NCBI RefSeq assembly: GCF_003628505.1
Contig: NZ_RBZP01000002.1
Location: 462,411 to 526,410, forward strand
Length of the DNA: 64,000 nt
Direction of reading: 5' to 3'
DNA from: Oceanobacillus halophilus
GTDB lineage: Bacteria; Bacillota; Bacilli; Bacillales; Amphibacillaceae
Shown: piece after piece, positions 51,471 through 59,476 of the stretch
Layout of the letters: every line of letters begins with the position of its first letter
How positions within the stretch are numbered: the first letter of the stretch is position 1
Notes under the pieces: model-generated
The model's database searches: none
What the model was told of the DNA's origin: nothing
The model's input: only the letters and a program-made list of their open reading frames with translations
Translations under genes and position numbers: made by a program

Positions 51471-52565
51471 ATGGATAGCAAAGAACCTATTACAAAAGGT
51501 TCTCCAAAACGAAAAAAGTGGCATGTTTATGAAATCCTTGGCCTGTTCATCGTTGCATTATCTTTAATTTTGCTTTTCTTTGCACCAAGTGCGCTATCAG
51601 AGTTATTCGACGTTATTATTCAAGAAGTAAAACCTGTTGTCATCGATACCTTCTTATTAAGTGAAGTTGGAATAGCAATCATTGTGAGTGTTATTGTTGG
51701 GAGGATGCTGGAGCGTTTTGGATTTACGGATGGACTGATTCGTATCTTTGTACCGATTATGAAAGCATTTAAAATAAATCCATCTGTCATCATTCCGAGC
51801 TCCTATAATATTCTTGGTGATATTAATGCTGCGGGTAAAATTGCCGGACCGATTCTCGTTAAGGCCAAAGCAACAAAGGCCGAACAAAAAATTGCTGTAG
51901 CAACCATGATTCAATCCCCACAATCTTTCGCTACATTCGTATTAGGAATTATTGCTTTGTCCATTTTTGGAATTAGTGTCTTTCCGCTTGTCCTTCTTTC
52001 CATATTCGCACCATTAATTATCGTTCCTTGGATACTTTCAAAAACTATGTATCGAGATACAAAAAAAGTTGATTTGGAGGAATTACCACGTTTTACACCA
52101 AAGACCAAAATCATGAACACCATTTTTTCTTCAGCAAAAGAAGGAACAGAGTTATTATTGCTCACGATTATTCCTGCCGTTGCGGTTGTCTTTTTCTTTA
52201 TTGGTGCACTGAATTATTTCGGGATATGGGGGCCGATTGAAGCTAGTTTAGGGACCATTTTAACTACATTTAGCATTGAACCGAGCACAGGAATTATCTC
52301 CATTCTTGCCGCACCAACACTTGCCGTTGCACAACTAGCAGAATTAAGCGCAAGCATTGATCCACGTTTAATAGTTGGATCATTTGTACTTGCAAATTCA
52401 GGGTTGCCATTATCTGTGATATTCGGCCAGGTACCTGTCACTTGGGCAGAAACAACCGACTTAAATGAGCGAGAAGTACTCGGGGCAGCTGTGATTGGAA
52501 TGGTCATCCGAGTAATTACTGCATGTATCATTGGATATTTCCTAACTCCTTTATTGGTGGTGTGA
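51471..52565 (+). CDS. GATE (nucleoside-recognition) domain membrane protein
   Basis: A 364-residue protein with about eight membrane segments. Two halves each carry a Gate-like pattern (GRMLERFGFTDGLIRIFVPIMK; later ANSGLPLSVIFGQVPVTWAE). The family includes nucleoside transporters' core and sporulation proteins, but the function of this branch is not known. It is cotranscribed with an amidohydrolase 3 bp downstream, so it probably imports or exports that enzyme's substrate or product. GAGGAGG precedes the ATG. A stretch that looks like the dispersed repeat palindrome (52430-52446) is conserved coding sequence, not a repeat. Confidence 0.75.
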   Translation: MDSKEPITKGSPKRKKWHVYEILGLFIVALSLILLFFAPSALSELFDVIIQEVKPVVIDTFLLSEVGIAIIVSVIVGRMLERFGFTDGLIRIFVPIMKAFKINPSVIIPSSYNILGDINAAGKIAGPILVKAKATKAEQKIAVATMIQSPQSFATFVLGIIALSIFGISVFPLVLLSIFAPLIIVPWILSKTMYRDTKKVDLEELPRFTPKTKIMNTIFSSAKEGTELLLLTIIPAVAVVFFFIGALNYFGIWGPIEASLGTILTTFSIEPSTGIISILAAPTLAVAQLAELSASIDPRLIVGSFVLANSGLPLSVIFGQVPVTWAETTDLNEREVLGAAVIGMVIRVITACIIGYFLTPLLVV

Positions 52566-52568
52566 TAA

Positions 52569-53795
52569 ATGGAAAATGCATACATTGTTTACGCAGGGAA
52601 ACTAGTTACTGTAACGGAAGCTGGAACGATTTATAATGGAGCGATGGTCGTTCAAAATGGGAAAATTTCCGGAATAATGGACGGGAGTGTTGCTAGAAAA
52701 TTACTACCATCTTTTCCAGTTCTCGATTTCTCCGATTACGTTGTAACACCATCTTTAGTCGACTGCCATACGCATCTAATGGAATTTGCACCAGCATCCT
52801 TATTCCCTATCACAAAAGAAACGCAATTAAACATGGGACGATCCATTATGATGAATGCACTCATGTCCGGAATAACGGCAATTGGCGAACAAATTTGCGG
52901 ACATCCCAAAAGTTACTTTTCCATTAGGGATTATAAGAAGGCGGTACAGGGACTTCCCCTGGATATTTCCTTCGCTGCAACGAGCATATCGATAGGTCTA
53001 AAGGACTTAGCACACTTTACATCTGTAACGGAAGCTAAACCCGTCCAAAAGGATGACTTACTCAATCATCGTATTTTATTTGAAATGGCAGCACAAAGTG
53101 ATTATCCTGGGGAGAACCTTTTTCTAAACGCTACTCCAGCAAATTTCACAGAAGATATGGTTCCACGAGCAGGTGAGATTATTTATCATGAAGAAGAATT
53201 GAAGGAAATTGTTTCAATCTTTCATAGTCAAAGAAAAAGAATCGGGGTTCACGTAGCAGGAGAGAAAGCAATTGATATGGCCATTCATAGTGGTGTAGAT
53301 GTTCTGCATCATGCACATGGCATTTCGGACGAACAAATCGATAAAGCTTCCAAACTAGGCTTAAAAATTATCGCAACTCCCTTAGGTGGTACACATCTGG
53401 AACCAAACTCACCAGAAAACATTCTGAACCTTGTTCAACATGGGATAGAAACTTCTATTGCAACAGATGCCTATTTACCTCCTTATCCTGGAGCAGAGTG
53501 GTTACCTTTTGCTGACCACTCGTTAAAAGGACCTGAAGTCTTTATGGAGATTGCTCAGCCATCTATGAAAAAACTAAAAGAACATCGTTATGATGAAAAT
53601 GAAATATTAGCACTTATAACCGCTAATCCTGCTAAAATATTAGGGAAAGAAAAAGAAAACCAATTTGGCAGACTCCGCAAACGAATGGACGCTAACTTCC
53701 TCGTAACAGAAGGTGTTCCAGGGCTAGAAATCACCGACCCAGAGAAAATAAGAAATATATTCTACCAAGGAAAAATGGTCATAGACAGAAGCTGA
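52569..53795 (+). CDS. Amidohydrolase superfamily protein
   Basis: A 408-residue metal-dependent hydrolase with an N-terminal beta part, the metal-binding HTH (VDCHTHLMEF, about residue 66), a His in RIGVHVAGEKA, His in LHHAHG, and Asp in SIATDAYLPPY. It resembles imidazolonepropionase/dipeptidase-like members, but I cannot assign a substrate. Three bases after the GATE-domain gene, so one translation unit; GGTGGTG serves as ribosome site. A pair of repeat copies begins directly after the TGA, then a terminator. Confidence 0.82.
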   Translation: MENAYIVYAGKLVTVTEAGTIYNGAMVVQNGKISGIMDGSVARKLLPSFPVLDFSDYVVTPSLVDCHTHLMEFAPASLFPITKETQLNMGRSIMMNALMSGITAIGEQICGHPKSYFSIRDYKKAVQGLPLDISFAATSISIGLKDLAHFTSVTEAKPVQKDDLLNHRILFEMAAQSDYPGENLFLNATPANFTEDMVPRAGEIIYHEEELKEIVSIFHSQRKRIGVHVAGEKAIDMAIHSGVDVLHHAHGISDEQIDKASKLGLKIIATPLGGTHLEPNSPENILNLVQHGIETSIATDAYLPPYPGAEWLPFADHSLKGPEVFMEIAQPSMKKLKEHRYDENEILALITANPAKILGKEKENQFGRLRKRMDANFLVTEGVPGLEITDPEKIRNIFYQGKMVIDRS

Positions 53796-53826
53796 GGTGC
53801 CTGTCACTCCCCGATTTTTGTCGAAT
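53796..53826 (+). repeat. GGTGCC/GTCGA repeat copy 24 (T subtype)
   Basis: Starts at the base after the amidohydrolase TGA. Tandem with copy 25. Confidence 0.9.
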
Positions 53827-53833
53827 GACTGAA

Positions 53834-53863
53834 GGTGCCTGGCACTCCCCGGTTTTTGTCGAA
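53834..53863 (+). repeat. GGTGCC/GTCGA repeat copy 25 (G subtype)
   Basis: Direct repeat of copy 24, 7 bp away, but of the other subtype. Confidence 0.9.
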
Positions 53864-53873
53864 GGGTTAATTT

Positions 53874-53917
53874 AGCACGTGCTCCATTCATATTGAACGG
53901 AGCACGTGCTTTATTTT
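53874..53917 (+). terminator. Terminator of the GATE-amidohydrolase operon
   Basis: Perfect 12-bp stem AGCACGTGCTCC/GGAGCACGTGCT, followed by T's. It touches the stop of the convergent glycerate kinase gene. Confidence 0.85.
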
Positions 53918-55038
53918 TTAAGCGATTCCATTAAGTACATAATCTGTTTCGTCTGTCCATACAACAAATCCTGTGCATGCTCGATGCATTCCTCCAGTGT
54001 CAAAGGTTTATTGATAATGGAAAAACATCCTGAGAATCTATCTTGTAGTTTCTCTATATCTCCTGTTAAACTTCCCGAAAGTAAGATAACAGGTACCTTG
54101 TATTTCTTTGCTAACTGAGCCACATACCCTGGAGCTTTTCCGTACATTGTTTGTTCATCACTTTGACCTTCACCTGTAAATACTAGATCAGCTTGCTTTA
54201 TATCATCTTCTAGTTTCATAGCCTTAGCCATTAATTCTGCACCTGACACAAGCTCGGCACCGATAGAAAGAAAGGCAAAACCAGTACCACCAGCAGCTCC
54301 TGCTCCAGGGACTTTCTTTAATGACTTACCGACTTCCGCTTCCACTAGATTCCCATAATGATCCAGTGCTTTATCATAAACAGGAATTTGATCAACGCTT
54401 GCACCTTTTTGCGGACCAAACACAACACTTGCTCCCCGATTTCCACAAAGTGGATTATCCACATCACAGGCCACTTTCATTTCAACTTGATACACCCTTG
54501 GATCGACATCTGTAAAACTGATTCTACTAACCTGTTGTAAATCATTTCCAAATCCACCAAGTTCATTTCCTCTTTCATCCCATGCTTTTACTCCTAGAGC
54601 CTGCAGCATTCCCAGACCACCATCATTTGTAGCACTTCCTCCAAGTCCGATAATAATGGATGTACACCCCCTATTAAGTGCATGTAAGATTGCTTCGCCT
54701 ATACCAAATGTTGTAGTGTAGTCTGGATTTCTTTTTTTCTTAGGAACTTGCACTAGTCCTGCAATAGCAGCCAGCTCAATAACTGCCGTATGAGAATCAA
54801 GCATGGCATAATAACTTTCAATCTTCTCTCCTGTCGCTCCAGCGCATTGGATTACTACCTTTCTCCCTCTGCTAGATGCAAGCATCGCATCCATTGTACC
54901 TTCTCCACCATCTGCCATAGGCTTCATGGAAATCAAGTGTCCATTATCGATATCCGTGATCGCTCGCTTCATGGTTTTAGCTGCTTCCAACGCTGATAAA
55001 CTACCTTTATAAGAGTCTGGTGCGAGAATAATATTCAA
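53911..55038 (-). CDS. Glycerate kinase (GlxK/GarK type)
   Basis: A 375-residue type-1 glycerate kinase that phosphorylates glycerate to 2- or 3-phosphoglycerate. Family motifs: APDSYKGSLSALEAA at the start, MADGGEGTMDA, GLGGSATNDGG, and VFTGEGQSDEQTMYGK near the C-terminus. The start is TTG (AATATTATTCTC follows) with GGAGGGG seven bases upstream. Cytoplasmic. No glyoxylate or tartrate genes lie next to it, so its pathway partner is not visible here. Confidence 0.9.
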   Translation of the reverse strand: MNIILAPDSYKGSLSALEAAKTMKRAITDIDNGHLISMKPMADGGEGTMDAMLASSRGRKVVIQCAGATGEKIESYYAMLDSHTAVIELAAIAGLVQVPKKKRNPDYTTTFGIGEAILHALNRGCTSIIIGLGGSATNDGGLGMLQALGVKAWDERGNELGGFGNDLQQVSRISFTDVDPRVYQVEMKVACDVDNPLCGNRGASVVFGPQKGASVDQIPVYDKALDHYGNLVEAEVGKSLKKVPGAGAAGGTGFAFLSIGAELVSGAELMAKAMKLEDDIKQADLVFTGEGQSDEQTMYGKAPGYVAQLAKKYKVPVILLSGSLTGDIEKLQDRFSGCFSIINKPLTLEECIEHAQDLLYGQTKQIMYLMESLKK

Positions 55039-55061
55039 GGCTGCCCCTCCTTTTATTTTTT

Positions 55062-55099
55062 GGTGCCTGTCACTCCCCAGATTTTGTCGTTTTTTGTCA
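55062..55099 (+). repeat. GGTGCC/GTCGA repeat copy 26 (T subtype, double tail)
   Basis: Tail ATTTTGTCGTTTTTTGTCA. It lies upstream of the glycerate kinase gene. Confidence 0.88.
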
Positions 55100-55147
55100 G
55101 AACCTTTTATTTTCTTTTCTAATTATACCATTTGTCTTATTTTATAG

Positions 55148-55180
55148 GAAAAGGAGAACTGGACGGACCAGTTCTCCTTT
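55148..55180 (-). terminator. Terminator of the HtrA-like protease operon
   Basis: Perfect 13-bp stem AAAGGAGAACTGG/CCAGTTCTCCTTT with a modest T-rich tail on the minus strand. Confidence 0.7.
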
Positions 55181-55189
55181 CATGAATAT

Positions 55190-56326
55190 TTACTTAATCA
55201 CTTCGCCCTCACCAGAAAGTATCTTTAACTCATCATTCTCATACCCGACCACATATTTCACCTTGTATTTACTATAGGATGTTAATCCATTATTGGTTTC
55301 TTCTGCCGTGATAAAGGCGGTAACTCCCACTTCATCGCCACTGTTTGCAGCGACGATGTCATCAATGAATACGGATTTCGTTTGCATGTATCCATCTCGG
55401 AAAGTTTCATAGGAAATATCGGATTGCCAATTACTCCCCAATAATGCATAGGCTGTGACATAATCTGCATAGTTTAAGCTTTCATAAAAATAATCAACCA
55501 AATAAATAGCCATATCTTTGTCTGCAGTATTATAGGAAGCTTCTTCATAATGCTTTTCATTTGCGCTTACCACGTTCGGCAAAGTAGTCATCGGTGTATC
55601 TGACCATCCTTCAATGAGAGAAAGCACATTTACAATCGGAATACTAAAGCCAATTGCCCCTTGATCAGACCCTGCAGAATTAATCCCTAATACTTCTCCA
55701 GTTTCCTGAAGAATCAGCGGACCACCACTATTCCCTGGTGCGATTGGTGCAGAGATCTGATAGACATCTTCATATCGATACGGCTCTAAATCTAAGTCAC
55801 GTTCTACTCCACTGATAATTCCAGTCGTCACCGTTTTTTCCAAGCCAAAAGGGCTCCCCAATGCTAGAACTTCATCGCCCATCTCCGCCAAATCTTTGCT
55901 TCTGATTTTTAAAGGGTCCATCCCTTTAAGGCCGTCTACTCTCACAACCGCAACATCCACATCACTACTAATTCCTATTACTTTCCCAGAAAATTCATTT
56001 GAATCTGCAGTGGTAACGGTGACGTTCTCTACACCTGCAACCACGTGAGCATTGGTTACCACGTCTCCTTTGTCGTTAAATAAGAATCCTGACCCTAGTG
56101 ATCCATCTGCCAATTCAATTTTCACGACACTTTTCTGCGTTTCATAAATAATTTCTTTAAGGTCTTTTGATTCGGTTTCCTTTGTTTGCACTGTTTCTTC
56201 AGCTAAGATAGTTGATGGCTCCTGAAGCTGATTTGGAACCGAATGACTAACATAGTAAACTCCAAAAGCTCCAACGCTCCATATGAATACGGTAAAAAAC
56301 ACACTGACCATCCATCGTTTCTGCAA
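55190..56326 (-). CDS. Membrane-anchored HtrA/DegP-like serine protease without PDZ domain
   Basis: A protein of about 378 residues. One N-terminal membrane segment, then a trypsin-like S1C domain with the full triad: His in TNAHVVAG, Asp in DVDVAVVRV and Ser in IAPGNSGGPL. Instead of a PDZ domain the C-terminus (about 265-378) is an NTF2/SnoaL-like stretch (DYVTAYALLGSNWQSDISYETF). The start is uncertain: TTG here follows AAGGAAGGTGAG; ATGs at 56356 and 56311 are alternatives. It follows the TPR gene directly, so both may act in one envelope quality-control or sensing unit. Confidence 0.82.
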   Translation of the reverse strand: MQKRWMVSVFFTVFIWSVGAFGVYYVSHSVPNQLQEPSTILAEETVQTKETESKDLKEIIYETQKSVVKIELADGSLGSGFLFNDKGDVVTNAHVVAGVENVTVTTADSNEFSGKVIGISSDVDVAVVRVDGLKGMDPLKIRSKDLAEMGDEVLALGSPFGLEKTVTTGIISGVERDLDLEPYRYEDVYQISAPIAPGNSGGPLILQETGEVLGINSAGSDQGAIGFSIPIVNVLSLIEGWSDTPMTTLPNVVSANEKHYEEASYNTADKDMAIYLVDYFYESLNYADYVTAYALLGSNWQSDISYETFRDGYMQTKSVFIDDIVAANSGDEVGVTAFITAEETNNGLTSYSKYKVKYVVGYENDELKILSGEGEVIK

Positions 56327-56340
56327 TTTACTCACCTTCC

Positions 56341-57528
56341 TTAATGGAGATACCATGTTATATTGTCAATCTCAACGGTTACCTCTTCATTAATAAAATA
56401 GACTATGTCTTCAAATGATCCTTGATCTCCTGGATTTAATTGATAAGGGTAAACGTAAGCCATTCCTTCATCATAATAAAGCCCATCTGCATCGTATAAG
56501 GTGTAGTAAATGGTCACATCAGAAATTCCTCGAGTAGCAACGTTACGAACGGTTCCATAAATATACACATCTCCGTATTCATCCATTTCTGTCTCAAATG
56601 TGATTACTTCCACTGCGGCTGTACGATTTTGTAAATCTTCTCTTGCTGCAGCTTCCATTGCCTGCTCGATACGCTCTTGTTCCGCTTGTTCAAAAGCTAT
56701 TTCCTCTTGTTCTATTTTACTTTTTAATGAAAGGAGCTGCTCATCATCCGGTTTATATTCTAATCCTTTCGTTACAGTATCCAAAGCATCAGAAAACTGA
56801 TTTTCTTCCAATTCTGCTGTTGCGTTATCGACAGTCATTTTTACTATTTTAGTCAAGATTTGTTCCTTTACTTCTTTTCCATCATCGGTAGATAAGGTTT
56901 CAATTACTTGTAATTTATCTTTCAAAGCATCAATTGTCGTTATATCATCGAGTTCTTGTTTAATCATTCCAATCTTCATACTGCTTTCTTCTGAGTCGAT
57001 AAGCGTTGAAAAAGCCGTAAATAATGGACCAGATTGGACGTTGACTTTTTCTTTCAACTGAAATATCTGTGTTTCCGCGTTTTCATAATCCTTCTCTTTG
57101 ATTCGTTTTTGAACTTTATCTATTTCGTCGTACAGACTTTTAGCCAACTGAATCTCTTCCAAATCTTTAGCAAGCACCTCATAATCAGGCCGTAGCTGGA
57201 TAGCTTTATTCAAGGCTTCAACCGCTTCTGAGTAATCACCATCTAATGCAGCTTCTTCAGCCGCTTTTTGTAAATTCAACACTTCTTCATTAATATTTTT
57301 TTCATAATAGTAATAAGTGAGTAATCCAGTACTAACAAGGAAAAGGCTAATAATGGGAATCAACCATGCGAATTTCGATGTCAAACTTTTCTGTTTCTGA
57401 GGTGTCAGATTTTCTTGGCTAACCTCCTCATGAGTAAAATTATCAGTAGAAGTTGGAACTTCTGGTTTCTCTGAACGAGTCATATCTTTCGCGTCCGAAA
57501 GCGATGTTTCTTTATTTGGAGGTAACAA
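56341..57528 (-). CDS. Membrane TPR protein, separated from its zinc ribbon by an in-frame stop
   Basis: A frame of about 395 residues: hydrophilic N-terminus, one membrane segment (about 52-72, WLIPIISLFLVSTGLLTYYYY), TPR-like helices (about 80-290) and a C-terminal beta domain (DVYIYGTVRNVATRGISDV, FxLxN-type). The same frame continues upstream through a single TAA (57544-57546) into a perfect zinc ribbon, so the ancestral protein was zinc ribbon-linker-TM-TPR. It could restart at the TTG used here, which has no good ribosome site, or be read through, or be a pseudogene. It overlaps the protease gene region and is probably cotranscribed. Confidence 0.7.
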   Translation of the reverse strand: MLPPNKETSLSDAKDMTRSEKPEVPTSTDNFTHEEVSQENLTPQKQKSLTSKFAWLIPIISLFLVSTGLLTYYYYEKNINEEVLNLQKAAEEAALDGDYSEAVEALNKAIQLRPDYEVLAKDLEEIQLAKSLYDEIDKVQKRIKEKDYENAETQIFQLKEKVNVQSGPLFTAFSTLIDSEESSMKIGMIKQELDDITTIDALKDKLQVIETLSTDDGKEVKEQILTKIVKMTVDNATAELEENQFSDALDTVTKGLEYKPDDEQLLSLKSKIEQEEIAFEQAEQERIEQAMEAAAREDLQNRTAAVEVITFETEMDEYGDVYIYGTVRNVATRGISDVTIYYTLYDADGLYYDEGMAYVYPYQLNPGDQGSFEDIVYFINEEVTVEIDNITWYLH

Positions 57529-57543
57529 TTCTGTTTCTTTACT

Positions 57544-57642
57544 TTACGTACCTTGTTTGTTGTCTGCAATAACTTTAGAACCACAATTCATACAAAAATG
57601 AGAGCCCTCTGGAATTGGTTCCCCGCAATGATGACAAATCAA
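57544..57642 (-). CDS. Zinc-ribbon N-terminal fragment, interrupted by TAA
   Basis: A 32-residue piece, ICHHCGEPIP...CMNCGSK, with four Cys in two CxxC pairs. The TTG start nine bases after AAGGGG gives the usual M-x-C-x-x-C opening. The TAA at 57544-57546 is in frame with the TPR gene downstream. Without the stop, one protein of about 433 residues would result. Confidence 0.65.
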   Translation of the reverse strand: MICHHCGEPIPEGSHFCMNCGSKVIADNKQGT

Positions 57643-57745
57643 TGACAACATCCCCTTAGTGATTTTCGTCTTAATTAGGCAAAAAGAACTACTTTCATTC
57701 TATTATACTACTTTACCCACATAATGTAATTGGAAAATTCGAGAA

Positions 57746-57784
57746 GGTGCCTGTCACTCCCCGGGATTTGTCGAATTTTGTCAG
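57746..57784 (+). repeat. GGTGCC/GTCGA repeat copy 27 (T subtype, double tail)
   Basis: GGGATTTGTCGAATTTTGTCA. It is in the divergent region before the AGCS gene. Confidence 0.88.
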
Positions 57785-57810
57785 AGTTGACTTTTTTAAA
57801 AATGTGCTTG

Positions 57811-57829
57811 ATTAAAATTCTGTTTTAAT
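57811..57829. promoter_or_regulatory. Perfect inverted repeat upstream of the AGCS gene
   Basis: ATTAAAA-TTCTG-TTTTAAT, about 60 bp before the ATG; possible operator. Confidence 0.3.
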
Positions 57830-57841
57830 CTTTTATTTTGG

Positions 57842-57860
57842 GTACACTAACTTGGTGTAC
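57842..57860. promoter_or_regulatory. Second inverted repeat upstream of the AGCS gene
   Basis: GTACAC-N7-GTGTAC just downstream of the likely promoter; a dyad of this shape suits a dimeric repressor. Confidence 0.4.
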
Positions 57861-57884
57861 ATGTTTAAGGAGTGATTACCAGAA

Positions 57885-59306
57885 ATGGAATTTATCGAGG
57901 GCATTGTTTCTTTATTAAATAATTTATTGTGGTCATATGTACTTATCATTATTTTACTGGGATTAGGTCTTTATTTCACGATAAGATCAGGATTTGTACA
58001 ATTTTCGATTCGTGAAATGATTCGAGTGATTACAGATAAACGGGTATACACGGGGAGCAAAGGTAAAAACAGGAAGGGAACAAGCTCTTTCCAAGCTTTT
58101 GCCATAAGTGCAGCTTCTAGAGTCGGAACTGGAAATATGGCAGGTGTTGCATCGGCTGTAGCACTCGGGGGGCCTGGTGCGCTATTTTGGATGTGGCTCA
58201 TTGCTCTTTTAGGCGCAGCATCAGGTTTTGTGGAGAGTACACTTGCTCAAGTTTATAAAGTGAAAGATAAAAACCTTTACAGAGGCGGACCCGCATACTA
58301 TATCGAAAAAGGTCTAAAAAGCCGCTCATTAGGTGTCGTTTTTGCAGTAACTATCACTTTTACCTATGGGCTCGTATTTAATTCCGTTCAGTCTAATACA
58401 ATTGGCTTGGCATTCTATGATCAATTTGCTGTAAGTCCCATTGTGATGGCGATTTTATTAACCATACTGACAGCTCTCGTCGTTTTCGGAGGAATTAGAA
58501 GCATTGCCAGTGTTTCACAAATCATTGTTCCTGTTATGGCAATCATCTACATTCTGTTAGCTGTTTTCATTTTGATCCTTAACATTGGTGCGATACCGGA
58601 GATTATTTCCATTATCTTTGCAAATGCGTTTGGCATAGAGCAAGTAGCCGGTGGTGGTTTTGGAGCGGCTATCATGATGGGGGTAAAACGAGGATTATTT
58701 TCCAATGAAGCTGGAATGGGTGCTGCACCTAATGCAGCTGCAACCGCAGATGTAACCCATCCCGTCAAACAAGGATTAGTGCAAGCACTTGGTGTGTTTT
58801 TTGATACATTACTAATATGTAGTGCCACGGGATTCATTATTATTGCAGCTGGTGGATTTGCAGGTAGCGATGTGGATGGAATCCAAATTACACAAGCAGC
58901 TTTTTCACAATTACTCGGAAATTGGGCAGGAGGATTTATCGCTATTGCCATTTTCCTTTTCGCTTTCAGTTCTATCTTAGGAAATTATTATTATGGAGAA
59001 AGCAATATTTACTACATCAAGGAAAGCAGAATGGCATTATTTGTATATCGGATCATTGTTCTAGTGATGATTATCTTCGGAACTTTAGCTTCTTTCGATT
59101 TTGTATGGGCTCTTGCCGATTTAACCATGGCGATTATGGCCTTAATTAACCTGTATGCTATTGCCAGACTCTTTAAAATTGCAAAAATCGCACTTGACGA
59201 CTACCGCACCCAGCGAAAAGCAGGAAAAGACCCCGTCTTCCATCAACACACACTCCCTAATCAAGCTGGAATCGAAAGCTGGGAAACCAAAAAAAGATCA
59301 CCCTAA
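57885..59306 (+). CDS. Sodium:amino acid symporter, AGCS (alanine/glycine) family
   Basis: A 473-residue protein with about ten to eleven membrane segments. The AGCS signature is clear: SAASRVGTGNMAGVASAVALGGPGALFWMW (spread over residues about 75-105) and GAAIMMGVKRGLFSNEAGMGAAPNAAATA in the second half. It imports alanine, glycine or a related neutral amino acid with sodium. AAGGAG is 12 bases before the ATG. Two palindromes upstream suggest local control. Single gene with its own terminator after the repeat copy. Confidence 0.9.
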   Translation: MEFIEGIVSLLNNLLWSYVLIIILLGLGLYFTIRSGFVQFSIREMIRVITDKRVYTGSKGKNRKGTSSFQAFAISAASRVGTGNMAGVASAVALGGPGALFWMWLIALLGAASGFVESTLAQVYKVKDKNLYRGGPAYYIEKGLKSRSLGVVFAVTITFTYGLVFNSVQSNTIGLAFYDQFAVSPIVMAILLTILTALVVFGGIRSIASVSQIIVPVMAIIYILLAVFILILNIGAIPEIISIIFANAFGIEQVAGGGFGAAIMMGVKRGLFSNEAGMGAAPNAAATADVTHPVKQGLVQALGVFFDTLLICSATGFIIIAAGGFAGSDVDGIQITQAAFSQLLGNWAGGFIAIAIFLFAFSSILGNYYYGESNIYYIKESRMALFVYRIIVLVMIIFGTLASFDFVWALADLTMAIMALINLYAIARLFKIAKIALDDYRTQRKAGKDPVFHQHTLPNQAGIESWETKKRSP

Positions 59307-59307
59307 C

Positions 59308-59348
59308 GGTGCCTGTCACTCCTCGAATTTTGTTGCTTATTGTCGAAT
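59308..59348 (+). repeat. GGTGCC/GTCGA repeat copy 28 (T subtype, double tail)
   Basis: Begins 1-2 bases after the AGCS stop. CTCCTCG variant; tail TTTTGTTGCTTATTGTCGAAT. Confidence 0.88.
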
Positions 59349-59351
59349 AGA

Positions 59352-59386
59352 AAAGAGTCATTCTATCAGGAATGACTCTTTTTATT
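59352..59386 (+). terminator. Terminator of the AGCS gene
   Basis: AAAGAGTCATTC pairs with GAATGACTCTTT, followed by T's; immediately after the repeat copy. Confidence 0.85.
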
Positions 59387-59476
59387 ATTAAATGTAACTC
59401 AAAATATAATAATTCCTGTATCGTATCTTGAATATATATGAATATAAAGCTAAAACATTCGAAAGGAGCGGTATAA

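Noticed and set aside
52430..52446. GGTACCTGTCACTT inside the GATE-domain gene resembles the dispersed repeat
   Set aside because: It encodes a stretch (GQVPVTW) that fits the protein family and lacks the GTCGA tail; taken as chance similarity.
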